Position numbers and translations under genes: made by a program
From: an uncultured Bacteroides sp.
GTDB taxonomy: Bacteria > Bacteroidota > Bacteroidia > Bacteroidales > Bacteroidaceae
Assembly (NCBI GenBank): GCA_900553185.1
Contig: USCT01000001.1
Span: forward strand, 62,001-126,000
Reading direction: 5' to 3'
Length of the DNA: 64,000 bases
In this document: piece after piece, positions 17,325 through 25,480 of the stretch
How positions within the stretch are numbered: position 1 is the first letter of the stretch
Layout: every line of letters begins with the position of its first letter
Notes under the pieces: model-generated
The model's database searches: none
The model's input: only the letters and a program-made list of their open reading frames with translations
Told to the model about the DNA's origin: nothing

Positions 17325-18080
17325 ATGAGAAAAAACATTGTAGCAGGTAACTGGAAAATGAACAAGAACCTGCAGGAAGGTATCGCTTTGGCTAAAGAAC
17401 TGAATGAAGTATTGACAGCAGACAAACCTAACTGCGATGTAATCATCTGTACTCCGTTCATCCACTTGGCTTCTGTTACTCCGATTGTTGACAGCTCTAT
17501 TATCGGTGTAGGTGCAGAAAACTGCGCAGATAAAGTTTCAGGTGCATATACAGGTGAAGTTTCTGCCGAAATGGTAGCTTCTACAGGTGCTCAGTATGTT
17601 ATTCTGGGTCACTCAGAACGTCGTGCTTATTATCACGAAACAGTAGAAATCCTGGCTGAAAAAGTAAAATTGGCCTTGGCTAACAACTTGAAACCTATCT
17701 TCTGTATCGGTGAAGTATTGGCAGAACGTGAAGCTAACAAACAGAATGAAGTAGTAGAAGCTCAGTTGGCTTCTGTATTCTCTTTGTCTGCTGAAGATTT
17801 TTCTAAGATTATCCTGGCATACGAACCGGTTTGGGCCATCGGTACAGGAAAGACTGCTACTCCGGAGCAGGCTCAGGAAATCCATGCTCACATCCGTTCA
17901 TTGGTAGCTGCTAAATACGGTCAGGAAGTTGCAGACAATACGTCTATTTTGTATGGTGGTAGCTGCAAACCTTCAAATGCAAAGGAATTGTTTGCTAAAC
18001 CAGACGTTGATGGTGGTTTGATTGGTGGTGCTGCTTTGAAAGCTGCCGACTTCAAAGGTATTATCGACGCTTTTAAATAA
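17325..18080 (+). CDS. tpiA: Triosephosphate isomerase
   Basis: Interconverts dihydroxyacetone phosphate and glyceraldehyde 3-phosphate in the cytoplasm. The 251-residue TIM barrel has all active-site residues: Asn9 and Lys11 in GNWKMN, His96 in LGHSERR, and Glu167 in the signature AYEPVWAIGTG. The phosphate-binding loop GGSCKP is near the C-terminus. Codon use looks more biased than that of its neighbours, as expected for a highly expressed glycolytic gene. A 53-base gap separates it from the DoxX-like gene, and a hairpin terminator follows. Confidence 0.98.
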   Translation: MRKNIVAGNWKMNKNLQEGIALAKELNEVLTADKPNCDVIICTPFIHLASVTPIVDSSIIGVGAENCADKVSGAYTGEVSAEMVASTGAQYVILGHSERRAYYHETVEILAEKVKLALANNLKPIFCIGEVLAEREANKQNEVVEAQLASVFSLSAEDFSKIILAYEPVWAIGTGKTATPEQAQEIHAHIRSLVAAKYGQEVADNTSILYGGSCKPSNAKELFAKPDVDGGLIGGAALKAADFKGIIDAFK

Positions 18081-18102
18081 TTTATTTTATAAGTTTGGAA
18101 GT

Positions 18103-18138
18103 CTGTATGCAGTATAATGCTGCATACAGCTTCTTTTT
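18103..18138 (+). terminator. Terminator after tpiA
   Basis: A perfect 10-bp stem CTGTATGCAG/CTGCATACAG with a 7-base loop, followed by a T-rich tract. Confidence 0.75.
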
Positions 18139-18165
18139 ACTTCATCTTTTAAATGCATGGTTATC

Positions 18166-18633
18166 ATGAAATATCTGTTATCCATTCTTCTCTTTTGTGG
18201 AACAACGGTCTTGTGTGCGCAGCAACGTAATATTGTCACAGAGTTGCAGAGCAGAAAAACCGGTGAGGGAGTTGTTACCATTCATCAGGATGCTCAAATT
18301 GCAAACCTGATAGGGACTGTACAACTTTCTTCCTCTACGGCCTCTTCGGACGCACAGCGTACCATTAAAACACGTGGTTATCGTGTTCAGGTATACGCCG
18401 GAAATAATTCCAGACAGGCACGTAGTGAAGCGAACAAGGTAGCCGACAAGGTAAAAGAAGAGTTTCCGGATATACCGGTATATACTTATTTCCAGCCTCC
18501 TAGATGGTTGTGCCGTGTAGGTGATTTTAAAAGTGTGGAGGAAGCGCACAATGCAATGCGTAAATTAAGAGCAACAGGTGAATTTAAAGAAGTAACTATT
18601 GTTCGTGAACAAATAAATCTACCCATAGAATAA
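18166..18633 (+). CDS. Secreted SPOR-domain protein
   Basis: A 155-residue protein with a signal peptide (MKYLLSILLFCGTTVLCAQQ) and a C-terminal SPOR domain (about 68-150; RVQVYAGNNSRQAR, PVYTYFQPPRWLCRVGDF). SPOR domains bind denuded peptidoglycan strands, often at division sites. I start at the ATG at 18166; an in-frame ATG at 18157 adds three residues. Its stop overlaps the folE start by one base (TAATG), so the two are translationally coupled despite unrelated functions. Confidence 0.88.
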   Translation: MKYLLSILLFCGTTVLCAQQRNIVTELQSRKTGEGVVTIHQDAQIANLIGTVQLSSSTASSDAQRTIKTRGYRVQVYAGNNSRQARSEANKVADKVKEEFPDIPVYTYFQPPRWLCRVGDFKSVEEAHNAMRKLRATGEFKEVTIVREQINLPIE

Positions 18634-19229
18634 TGATGACTGATACAAACTTGATGAACTGGCCGGAAGATAAGGTACAGAAGCTGATGGAGCATTACAA
18701 AGATATTCTGACCTTGTTGGGTGAAGAACCGGAACGGGAAGGACTGTTGAAAACTCCGGAACGCGTAGCCAAGGCAATGCTGACACTGACAAGAGGGTAT
18801 GCAATGGATCCGCGGGAAGTATTGAATTCTGCTAAATTCCGGGAGGAATATAAACAGATGGTAATTGTGAAAGACATCGATTTCTTCTCGATGTGTGAAC
18901 ATCACATGCTTCCTTTCTACGGAAAGGCACATGTAGCTTATATTCCGAACGGCTATATTACAGGTTTGAGCAAGATTGCCCGTGTGGTAGATATCTTTTC
19001 ACACCGTTTACAAGTACAGGAGCGTATGACGCTTCAGATTAAGGAATGTATTCAGGAAACACTGAACCCGCTGGGAGTAATGGTAGTGGTTGAGGCCAAA
19101 CACATGTGTATGCAGATGCGTGGTGTAGAAAAACAGAATTCTGTTACTACGACTTCCGATTTTACCGGTGCTTTTAATCAGGCCAAGACACGTGAGGAAT
19201 TTATGACCTTAATCCGAAGAGGAAACTAA
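18633..19229 (+). CDS. folE: GTP cyclohydrolase I
   Basis: Converts GTP to 7,8-dihydroneopterin triphosphate, the first step of folate/pterin synthesis. The 198-residue protein carries the zinc ligands Cys88 and His91 (SMCEHHMLPF) and Cys159 (HMCMQMRG), plus the family stretches GLSKIARVVDIFSHRLQVQER and GVEKQNSVTTTS. A second ATG at 18636 is equally possible. A strong shared hairpin separates it from the convergent dnaG gene. Confidence 0.98.
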   Translation: MMTDTNLMNWPEDKVQKLMEHYKDILTLLGEEPEREGLLKTPERVAKAMLTLTRGYAMDPREVLNSAKFREEYKQMVIVKDIDFFSMCEHHMLPFYGKAHVAYIPNGYITGLSKIARVVDIFSHRLQVQERMTLQIKECIQETLNPLGVMVVVEAKHMCMQMRGVEKQNSVTTTSDFTGAFNQAKTREEFMTLIRRGN

Positions 19230-19254
19230 CGATAGTTTGTCAGAAATCACTTTT

Positions 19255-19308
19255 GCTATAGTCTTTTTTCAGTATATGAGAAGAAAACAGACTATAGCTT
19301 TTTTTATT
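19255..19308. terminator. Terminator at the convergent ends of folE and dnaG
   Basis: A perfect 10-bp stem GCTATAGTCT/AGACTATAGC (19255-19264 and 19289-19298) followed by seven T on the plus strand, just before the dnaG stop. It serves folE and may act on the minus strand too. Confidence 0.8.
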
Positions 19309-21480
19309 TTATAGTTTTAAAATGACCCGATCTCCTGCCTTTTGTGCCATGATGCTTTGTGTCTCATGAAGTTCCTTGTAACGTTTCATCATGTCCATGC
19401 AGCGTTGCGGGTCGTTGGCTATAGCCGGATCGGCCAGTGACTGAAGTATCTGTGTCAGTTCTTCTTCTACGATAGACAGTTTGAAATCAAGCAGTAAACG
19501 GGGTATCAGTTCGTAAAGCCGTTCTTCATCGGTTATTATTTTTTGTGCTTTCGAATGATATTTGCTTAACTGATATTTGTCACTGATCAGATTGGCTGCC
19601 AACTGACTGATTTCTGCATTCGGATGGGTGAGAAAGTAACGTTCTGCCGAGAACCCGGTTTCTTGTTCGTGAAGGATGGCTTCTTCCAGAATTTGGCGGT
19701 GCAGGGAATCATGAAAGCGGATGTTGTCCTCCTTGAGATCGCCGTCTATCAGATCTATGACGGTACGTGGTAGAGTTTCGCCTGTTTCCGTTTCTTCGTA
19801 ACAGGCTATTTTTTCTCCGTAACGGATAAGCATACGTACCAGTTCTTCTTCTTTGGCATAAAAGAGTTTCTTCTCGTTTCCTTCTGTTGGAATATACGAC
19901 CGATAGATGTCCGGTGTTTCCAAGATAGTCTGATGTCCGGTATCGACAGATGTATCGTCGGCCGGTGGAAAATCGGCGGGTAGGGAAGCCGTTTCTCCGT
20001 TTGACACAGGGATGTCATCAGATGGGGGGAAATTTCTGTCTGTGTTAGGAGAAGGTATTACCCCATTGGAAGCCGTTGACTGGGAAGAAATACCTTGCAC
20101 ACTGGCGTTTGTATTTGTTCGTTGTTGGCGTAATTTCTGTCGTTGCTGTTCTTTATATTTGTTTTCTCTGGTTTGTTCTATAAGTTTGGAAGTTGCCTCT
20201 ACCAGGATCTTTTCTTCCATTTGCAGTAGTTGGCTGCATTCACGGATATAGACAGAACGGATGATGGCATCCGGAATAACCGAGATGCTTCGGACAATGC
20301 TTGAGATAAGTGCGGCCCGTTTGATGGGATCTTTTCCGGCTTTTTCCATCAGCAGGTTCGTCTTGAAACGGATAAAGTCAACTTCGTGTTCGTTAATGTA
20401 GGCCTGATAGTCGGTGGCATTATGTTTACGGGCGAAACTGTCCGGATCGTCTCCATCGGGTAATAAGCATACTTTGATGTTCATTCCTTCTTCCAGTAGC
20501 ATGTCAATTCCTCGTATACTGGCCTTGATGCCGGCTCCATCACCGTCGTACAGTACAGTGATGTTGTTGGTAAAACGGTGGATCATTCGGATCTGGTCGG
20601 AAGTCAATGCCGTACCGGAGGAGGCTACAACGTTTTCAATGCCACTCTGGTGCATGGAAATGACATCGGTGTATCCTTCTACCAGAAAGCAACGATCCTG
20701 ACGGACAATGGCTTGTTTGGCAAAATAAATGCCATACAATTCCCGGCTTTTGTGGTAGATTTCCGATTCCGGTGAGTTGACGTATTTCATCTGCACATTT
20801 TTGGTCTGTGCGCTTAATACACGTCCTCCAAAGGCCACAACCTTTCCCGATAAAGTATGGACGGGAAAAATGACACGTCCCCAGAAACGGTCTCTTAAGC
20901 TACCGTCATCTTTTCGGTAGCATAGTCCGGTTTTTACCAGAAGATCAGGTTGATACCCCTTCTTGACGGCTGTTTGCGCAAAGGCATCGTGACTGTCGGT
21001 GCAGTAACCCAGCTGGAATTTGCGGATAATATCGTCTCGAAAGCCACGGTTGTGAAAATAGGTCATACCGATTCGTTGTCCGTCAATGTTATTATGCAGG
21101 ATATCCTGAAAATATTCTGAAGCAAACTGATTGATAACGAAGAGACTTTCCCTCAGGCTGTGTGCTTGTTTTTCTTCTTCAGTCAGTTCACGTTCCTTGA
21201 TTTCGATGTTATATTTCTTCGCTAACCATTTCAGTGCTTCGTAGTAGGAGAGCTGTTCATGCTCCATAATAAAATGTACTACGTTTCCTCCTTTTCCACA
21301 GCTGAAGCATTTGCAGAGTCCCTTGCTGGGCGATACACTGAATGAAGGAGTCTTTTCGTTGTGGAACGGGCACAATCCGATGTAGTTGACACCTCTACGG
21401 CGAAGCGTAACGAACTCAGATACTACATCTACAATTTGTGCGGCATCCAGGATGCGGTCTATGGTAGCTTGATCAATCAT
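19309..21480 (-). CDS. dnaG: DNA primase
   Basis: Synthesises RNA primers at the replication fork. The 723-residue protein has an N-terminal CHC2 zinc finger (Cys37, His40, Cys58, Cys61 in CPFH...CFSCG), a DnaG core and a Toprim domain with the catalytic VEGYTD and DGDGAG motifs (about 258-345). A low-complexity Gln/Thr/Ser/Pro-rich linker (about 440-530) precedes the C-terminal helicase-binding helices. The linker makes it longer than E. coli DnaG (581 residues), common in Bacteroidetes. The ATG at 21480 begins with the conserved IDQATIDRIL. It stands apart from rpsU and rpoD, unlike in proteobacteria. Confidence 0.97.
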   Translation of the reverse strand: MIDQATIDRILDAAQIVDVVSEFVTLRRRGVNYIGLCPFHNEKTPSFSVSPSKGLCKCFSCGKGGNVVHFIMEHEQLSYYEALKWLAKKYNIEIKERELTEEEKQAHSLRESLFVINQFASEYFQDILHNNIDGQRIGMTYFHNRGFRDDIIRKFQLGYCTDSHDAFAQTAVKKGYQPDLLVKTGLCYRKDDGSLRDRFWGRVIFPVHTLSGKVVAFGGRVLSAQTKNVQMKYVNSPESEIYHKSRELYGIYFAKQAIVRQDRCFLVEGYTDVISMHQSGIENVVASSGTALTSDQIRMIHRFTNNITVLYDGDGAGIKASIRGIDMLLEEGMNIKVCLLPDGDDPDSFARKHNATDYQAYINEHEVDFIRFKTNLLMEKAGKDPIKRAALISSIVRSISVIPDAIIRSVYIRECSQLLQMEEKILVEATSKLIEQTRENKYKEQQRQKLRQQRTNTNASVQGISSQSTASNGVIPSPNTDRNFPPSDDIPVSNGETASLPADFPPADDTSVDTGHQTILETPDIYRSYIPTEGNEKKLFYAKEEELVRMLIRYGEKIACYEETETGETLPRTVIDLIDGDLKEDNIRFHDSLHRQILEEAILHEQETGFSAERYFLTHPNAEISQLAANLISDKYQLSKYHSKAQKIITDEERLYELIPRLLLDFKLSIVEEELTQILQSLADPAIANDPQRCMDMMKRYKELHETQSIMAQKAGDRVILKL

Positions 21481-21561
21481 ATCGGGAGGCGAAAATAATA
21501 AAAATAAGTAAGATGTGCAATTCCTTTTATGCTGCTTCCCGATAAGTAATGGAAGAACTAT

Positions 21562-23139
21562 TTATAACATGAAAGCAATGGAAGTTCCCAATGTAAAATT
21601 GTGCATTGGAGTGCGCCGGGTGTATGAATGCGGTATCCGGTTCCCTTTATCGTCCGTCCATGAGTTTTTTAAATCATAAATCAGGCAGGGCGAAGCGAAA
21701 TCATAGTCACAATACAGACGGAAAGCGGCATCGTTCTTGTATCGGTAAGTCAGTGAGATACCTGTTCCTATTTTACGGGTTGAGCTTTTGCGTATGTTTA
21801 GAAAATCATCGTCTATGAAGGAGTTCTTCAGAAGTTCTTCTTGGCTGCATTTCTCTTGTTGCATATAATAAATGACATCTTCTTTGTAGAACCGCTCGTA
21901 TGCTGATTGGCTGACTTTGTTGCGGTCAAAAATCTGGGGATTGATATGACAGATGGAATTTAGACTGAAATTGGCATTCATTCTACGTCCAATCAATAAT
22001 TTGCTTCCAATCTGGAAGTGCCGGCTAAAGGGGTAAGACAGATAAACGCCTAAATCCATGTCAAACATTCCCAGGTGGTCGGATTCCAGTGCGTCCAGCA
22101 GGAACATGTTTACCGGAGCACCTTTTTTCTGGTCTGCATCCATATCGAAGTTTCTTCTGCTTTTTTCCGGGATGTCTGCGATGACAGGAATTGTTGTAAC
22201 CTTCAGCCGTCCGCCAATGCCGATGTAAGAATTGAAGAAATAGGCTCCTTCTGCACTTACTGCTGTAGCAGTTCCTGTCTTGAGCTGCATGCCTAGTGGA
22301 GATCCGTTTTCTGAGTCATACAGTTCCGCTGTCCGTAATGTGGAAGGGACGGAAGCTATTCCGATATTGAATGCCAGGAAAGATGGTGCGTCGTAACGGC
22401 TGTAATCAGTATTTATCTTCCAGCTATTTTTGTCTTTCCGATTGAATATCAGGTTCGCCAGGAAATATCCCAGATCGGTTGAGATGATTCCGATACCTGC
22501 TCCTACCAGTACATCACCTATCCAATGTCGGTTATTGAGCTGGCGGGTAACCCCGGTGAGTCCGGCCAGCGTGTATCCGCCGATGCTGTAACAGGGACTT
22601 TTCATTCCATATTCCTTGTGTAGAATGGTTGCGCACATGAAGGCAGTAGCAGTGTGTCCGGAAGGAAATGAATTGTTGGAGGAGTTGTCCGGACGTATCT
22701 CGTGGGTGGTATATTTTAGACTGTTGACAAATCCGGCCATCAGAATTGCTGAGAAGGCATTGCTGACAGTGAACTCTTTCCAGGAACTTCGTCCTTCTAC
22801 TCCGGCCAGTTTCAGTCCCCAGGCAGCGACTAGCGGAACATATTGAGTATAGTCATCATACCGTTTGTGAAAAGTCGGTTCAAAACGGTTTCGGAGTGTA
22901 CGAAAGTCTTCGTTTCTTTTTTTTACGATTAATCCGGCTGCTACGAAGGGAATTCCCATGTAAGAGAATTCTCTCTTGAAGTTTTTCCGTACATGAATGT
23001 GTACTTTGTGTGCAGCTGTTTCTGCACGGGCAGATGAATCGTTGGGACAGGTATTGGGAGAGTTACCAGTCGGGTATGCGTTCAGCCATAAAAAGTGGAG
23101 GAGCAGGCTGATGAAAAGGATATTCTTTTTGGGTTTCAT
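21562..23139 (-). CDS. PAP2-family phosphatase with C-terminal barrel-like domain
   Basis: A 525-residue exported protein. A signal segment (about 7-21) precedes a type 2 phosphatidic acid phosphatase domain with all three active-site motifs: Lys142...Arg149-Pro150, Pro-Ser-Gly-His162, and Arg199...His205...Asp209 (TRQLNNRHWIGD). Thr replaces Ser before Arg199. After residue about 235 comes some 290 residues of alternating strands (YFFNSYIGIGGRLKV, MDLGVYLSYPFSRHF, GISLTYRYK), suggesting an outer membrane barrel. The substrate could be lipid A phosphate, undecaprenyl pyrophosphate or phosphatidate; it is not readable from the sequence. I start at the ATG at 23139; the frame opens upstream only at a TTG. 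No operon partner was found. Confidence 0.82.
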   Translation of the reverse strand: MKPKKNILFISLLLHFLWLNAYPTGNSPNTCPNDSSARAETAAHKVHIHVRKNFKREFSYMGIPFVAAGLIVKKRNEDFRTLRNRFEPTFHKRYDDYTQYVPLVAAWGLKLAGVEGRSSWKEFTVSNAFSAILMAGFVNSLKYTTHEIRPDNSSNNSFPSGHTATAFMCATILHKEYGMKSPCYSIGGYTLAGLTGVTRQLNNRHWIGDVLVGAGIGIISTDLGYFLANLIFNRKDKNSWKINTDYSRYDAPSFLAFNIGIASVPSTLRTAELYDSENGSPLGMQLKTGTATAVSAEGAYFFNSYIGIGGRLKVTTIPVIADIPEKSRRNFDMDADQKKGAPVNMFLLDALESDHLGMFDMDLGVYLSYPFSRHFQIGSKLLIGRRMNANFSLNSICHINPQIFDRNKVSQSAYERFYKEDVIYYMQQEKCSQEELLKNSFIDDDFLNIRKSSTRKIGTGISLTYRYKNDAAFRLYCDYDFASPCLIYDLKNSWTDDKGNRIPHSYTRRTPMHNFTLGTSIAFML

Positions 23140-23290
23140 TCTTTTCGGAAATCTGGATAGTCCATACTTCTGTGACAAATAAGAGTAATGCTTTTTTCTA
23201 TAACTCAGAAAAGCAGCATTACCCCTATGGATTCCGAAAAAATATTTAGCCTCGAAAAAGAATATATGGGAAACTTTCAGTGAATGAGAC

Positions 23291-23953
23291 TTATTTCAGC
23301 AGAATGGATTCCAGTGCCTGATAGTCGGTTGCCAGGTAAGTAGCTCCTGCTTGTGTCAATTCCTTGGCGTCACCGTAACCGTATAATACACCGATGGAAT
23401 CAATTCCGACTTCCTTGGCTCCGATGATATCGAATTTCCGGTCGCCTATCATCACGATTTCCCGGGTATCTTCAATATGGAGAACTTTAATGATGTTTCG
23501 GATGACGTCTGCTTTGGTGTGTAAAGTGCCGGCTTCGTCTCTGGCACCAATATAGTCGAAATAAGGAGCCAGTTTGAAATGTTCGGCTACTCGTCGGGCC
23601 ATATTAATTTTTTTTGAGGTAGCCAGAACCATTATTTTCCCGGCTTCTTTCATCTTTTGCAGGAATTCGAAAACACCTTCGTAGGGTTCTGCTTCGTATG
23701 CTCCAAACCGGGCATACCGTTCTCCGTAGATACGGGTAGCTTCGTGTATCTGTTCGGGCGTAAAGTGATAGAAGTCCTTGAAAGAGTCTTCCAGGGGTGG
23801 ACCCACAAACGGACGCAGGTCTTCCAAGTTTTCGATGTTGATACCGAAATGTCTCAGGGCATGCTGGGCACAGCGTTCGATACCTTCTCCTGATTTCATC
23901 AGGGTTCCGTCCAAATCAAAGAATAAGTATTTGTAATTTTTCCCGGTAGTCAT
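23291..23953 (-). CDS. HAD-superfamily phosphatase (phosphoglycolate phosphatase-like)
   Basis: A 220-residue cytoplasmic hydrolase with the four HAD motifs: nucleophile Asp13 and Asp15 in FFDLDGT, Thr/Ser in VLATSKK, a Lys in the NIIKVLH region, and the acidic pair in MIGDRKFD. A helical cap domain lies between motifs I and II (residues 20-85), as in Gph/PgmB enzymes. The substrate is uncertain: phosphoglycolate, pyrophosphate or a sugar phosphate. The flanks suggest a single-gene unit on the minus strand. Confidence 0.88.
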   Translation of the reverse strand: MTTGKNYKYLFFDLDGTLMKSGEGIERCAQHALRHFGINIENLEDLRPFVGPPLEDSFKDFYHFTPEQIHEATRIYGERYARFGAYEAEPYEGVFEFLQKMKEAGKIMVLATSKKINMARRVAEHFKLAPYFDYIGARDEAGTLHTKADVIRNIIKVLHIEDTREIVMIGDRKFDIIGAKEVGIDSIGVLYGYGDAKELTQAGATYLATDYQALESILLK

Positions 23954-24071
23954 TTTCTAGAATAGTTTTTCTGATAAAGTAACGTAATGATATTGTAGGG
24001 TTGGTACGTTTGCAAAGGTAGTAAAAAACGGGGGAAAGCCAAACAGGCTGTATTTCATTCTACCGAATATA

Positions 24072-24106
24072 TAAAAAAAGAAGATTCCCTTGTGGGGGAA
24101 TCTTCT
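24072..24106 (-). terminator. Terminator of mdh
   Basis: The stem GAAGATTCCC (24080-24089) with GGGAATCTTC (24096-24105) has an A-run on its left, which is a U-run for minus-strand transcripts leaving mdh. Confidence 0.85.
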
Positions 24107-24135
24107 TCTATAGAAATAAACCGATATTCAATTGA

Positions 24136-25137
24136 TTATTTGATGTTCGGGTTCAGTTTGTTCCATTCAGAGATAGCTGGAAGAACGCCCATAGCGATTA
24201 CTTCGTCACGCAATTCGCACAAGTGAGCATAGCTCTTATCCAAAGCAGCCTGTTCTTCTGCAGTTCCGTTCAAAGTAGCGCAGTGGCAACCGTCAGCAGT
24301 GATTGAAGTTTCCCATGCCATCATGATGTGATCGTACTTATCATTAGAGATGTAAGTACCAGCCGGCCAGCGGAATGCTTTACCACCCATGGCAGCACCG
24401 ATCATTTCGATAGAAACGTATGCCGGGCTCTGGAATGAAGAACGGCCACGCAAAGCGATGATGTTGGCACCACCTTTTGTTACTTTCTGCTGGATTTCAG
24501 CCCACTGTTCTTTAGTCAAAGCGTCAGTACCGATCATGTCGATCAACGGTTTGCCGTTTACTTTAGCTGTTGAAGCAAATACAGCCATCTGTTCACCGTG
24601 GCCACCGTAAGTACGGCAGTTTTCTACTGCGTCCATAGATACGCCGAAGTGTTTAGCCAGTTCGCTGCGCAGACGAGTTGAGTCAAGAGCAGCCAATGTA
24701 GTAACCTGACTTGGTTTCAAACCTGAGTACAACAGAGTGATCAGACCGGTGATGTCAGCCGGGTTGAAGATAACAACGATGTGTTTTACATCCGGGCAGT
24801 ACTGTTTAACGTTCTTACCGAATTCTTCTGCGATAGCAGCGTTACCTTTCAACAGGTCTTCACGAGTCATACCAGCCTTACGAGCTGCACCACCTGAGTT
24901 TACGATATATTTAGCACCTGTCAGCGCTTCTTTGATATCTGAAGTGAAAGTGACGTTAACACCTTCGAAACCGCAGTGGAACAATTCTTCAGCAACACCT
25001 TCCAAACCTGGAGCGTACGGGTCGTACAAACAGATGTTAGGAGTCAAGCCCATCATGATAGCAGTCTGAGCCATGTTAGAACCGATCATACCGGCAGCAC
25101 CAACAATGGTAAGTTTTTCGTTAGTTACAAAATTCAT
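24136..25137 (-). CDS. mdh: Malate dehydrogenase
   Basis: NAD-dependent interconversion of malate and oxaloacetate, part of the reductive branch to fumarate and succinate in Bacteroides. The 333-residue protein has an N-terminal Rossmann motif (VGAAGMIGSNMAQ), Asp in LYDPYA for NAD preference, Arg in GAARKAGMTRED for substrate binding, and the catalytic His in GGHGEQM. It resembles the lactate/malate dehydrogenase superfamily members annotated as MDH in Bacteroidetes. Codon use is strongly biased, as for an abundant enzyme. It has its own promoter and terminator. Confidence 0.95.
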   Translation of the reverse strand: MNFVTNEKLTIVGAAGMIGSNMAQTAIMMGLTPNICLYDPYAPGLEGVAEELFHCGFEGVNVTFTSDIKEALTGAKYIVNSGGAARKAGMTREDLLKGNAAIAEEFGKNVKQYCPDVKHIVVIFNPADITGLITLLYSGLKPSQVTTLAALDSTRLRSELAKHFGVSMDAVENCRTYGGHGEQMAVFASTAKVNGKPLIDMIGTDALTKEQWAEIQQKVTKGGANIIALRGRSSFQSPAYVSIEMIGAAMGGKAFRWPAGTYISNDKYDHIMMAWETSITADGCHCATLNGTAEEQAALDKSYAHLCELRDEVIAMGVLPAISEWNKLNPNIK

Positions 25138-25192
25138 AATGCTTATTATTTAAGTTATGTATAAAATGTTTGCTCTTTTTCTTCTTGCGCTA

Positions 25193-25224
25193 CAAAGATA
25201 GAAAGTTCTTCTTGAAAACCCAAT
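25193..25224 (-). promoter_or_regulatory. Promoter of mdh
   Basis: On the minus strand the -7 TATCTTTG (25193-25200) is exact. A 20-base spacer leads to ATTG (25221-25224), a three-of-four match to the -33 TTTG. Confidence 0.7.
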
Positions 25225-25450
25225 CTTTTGATTAAGGAAATCTCTTCCTAAAAAAAGTCTTTTTCCCTTATTACAGAAAAATTTCACTATTTTTAAATAC
25301 AGACCTTTGATTTTGTAAACAGCAGGTTGCATTTTTACTTAAAACGTAACGGCTGCGTCAGTCTTTTAAGCATGTAATTGTGTTTTTCTGACCAGATGCG
25401 ATGTAAGAAAATTGTTAATATCATGAAATCTGTACGAAATATCTCCGGTG

Positions 25451-25458
25451 TATTTTTG
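25451..25458 (+). promoter_or_regulatory. -7 element for the receptor at 25481
   Basis: TATTTTTG matches TAnnTTTG and lies 22 bases before the ATG. No -33 TTTG was found at normal spacing. Confidence 0.55.
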
Positions 25459-25480
25459 TGCCGAAAAATAAAGGATAAGC

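Larger units (their letters stand above)
25138..25480. other. Divergent intergenic region between mdh and the second TonB receptor
   Basis: Holds the mdh promoter on the minus strand and a -7 motif TATTTTTG (25451-25458) for the receptor gene. AT-rich; no gene was found. Confidence 0.6.
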
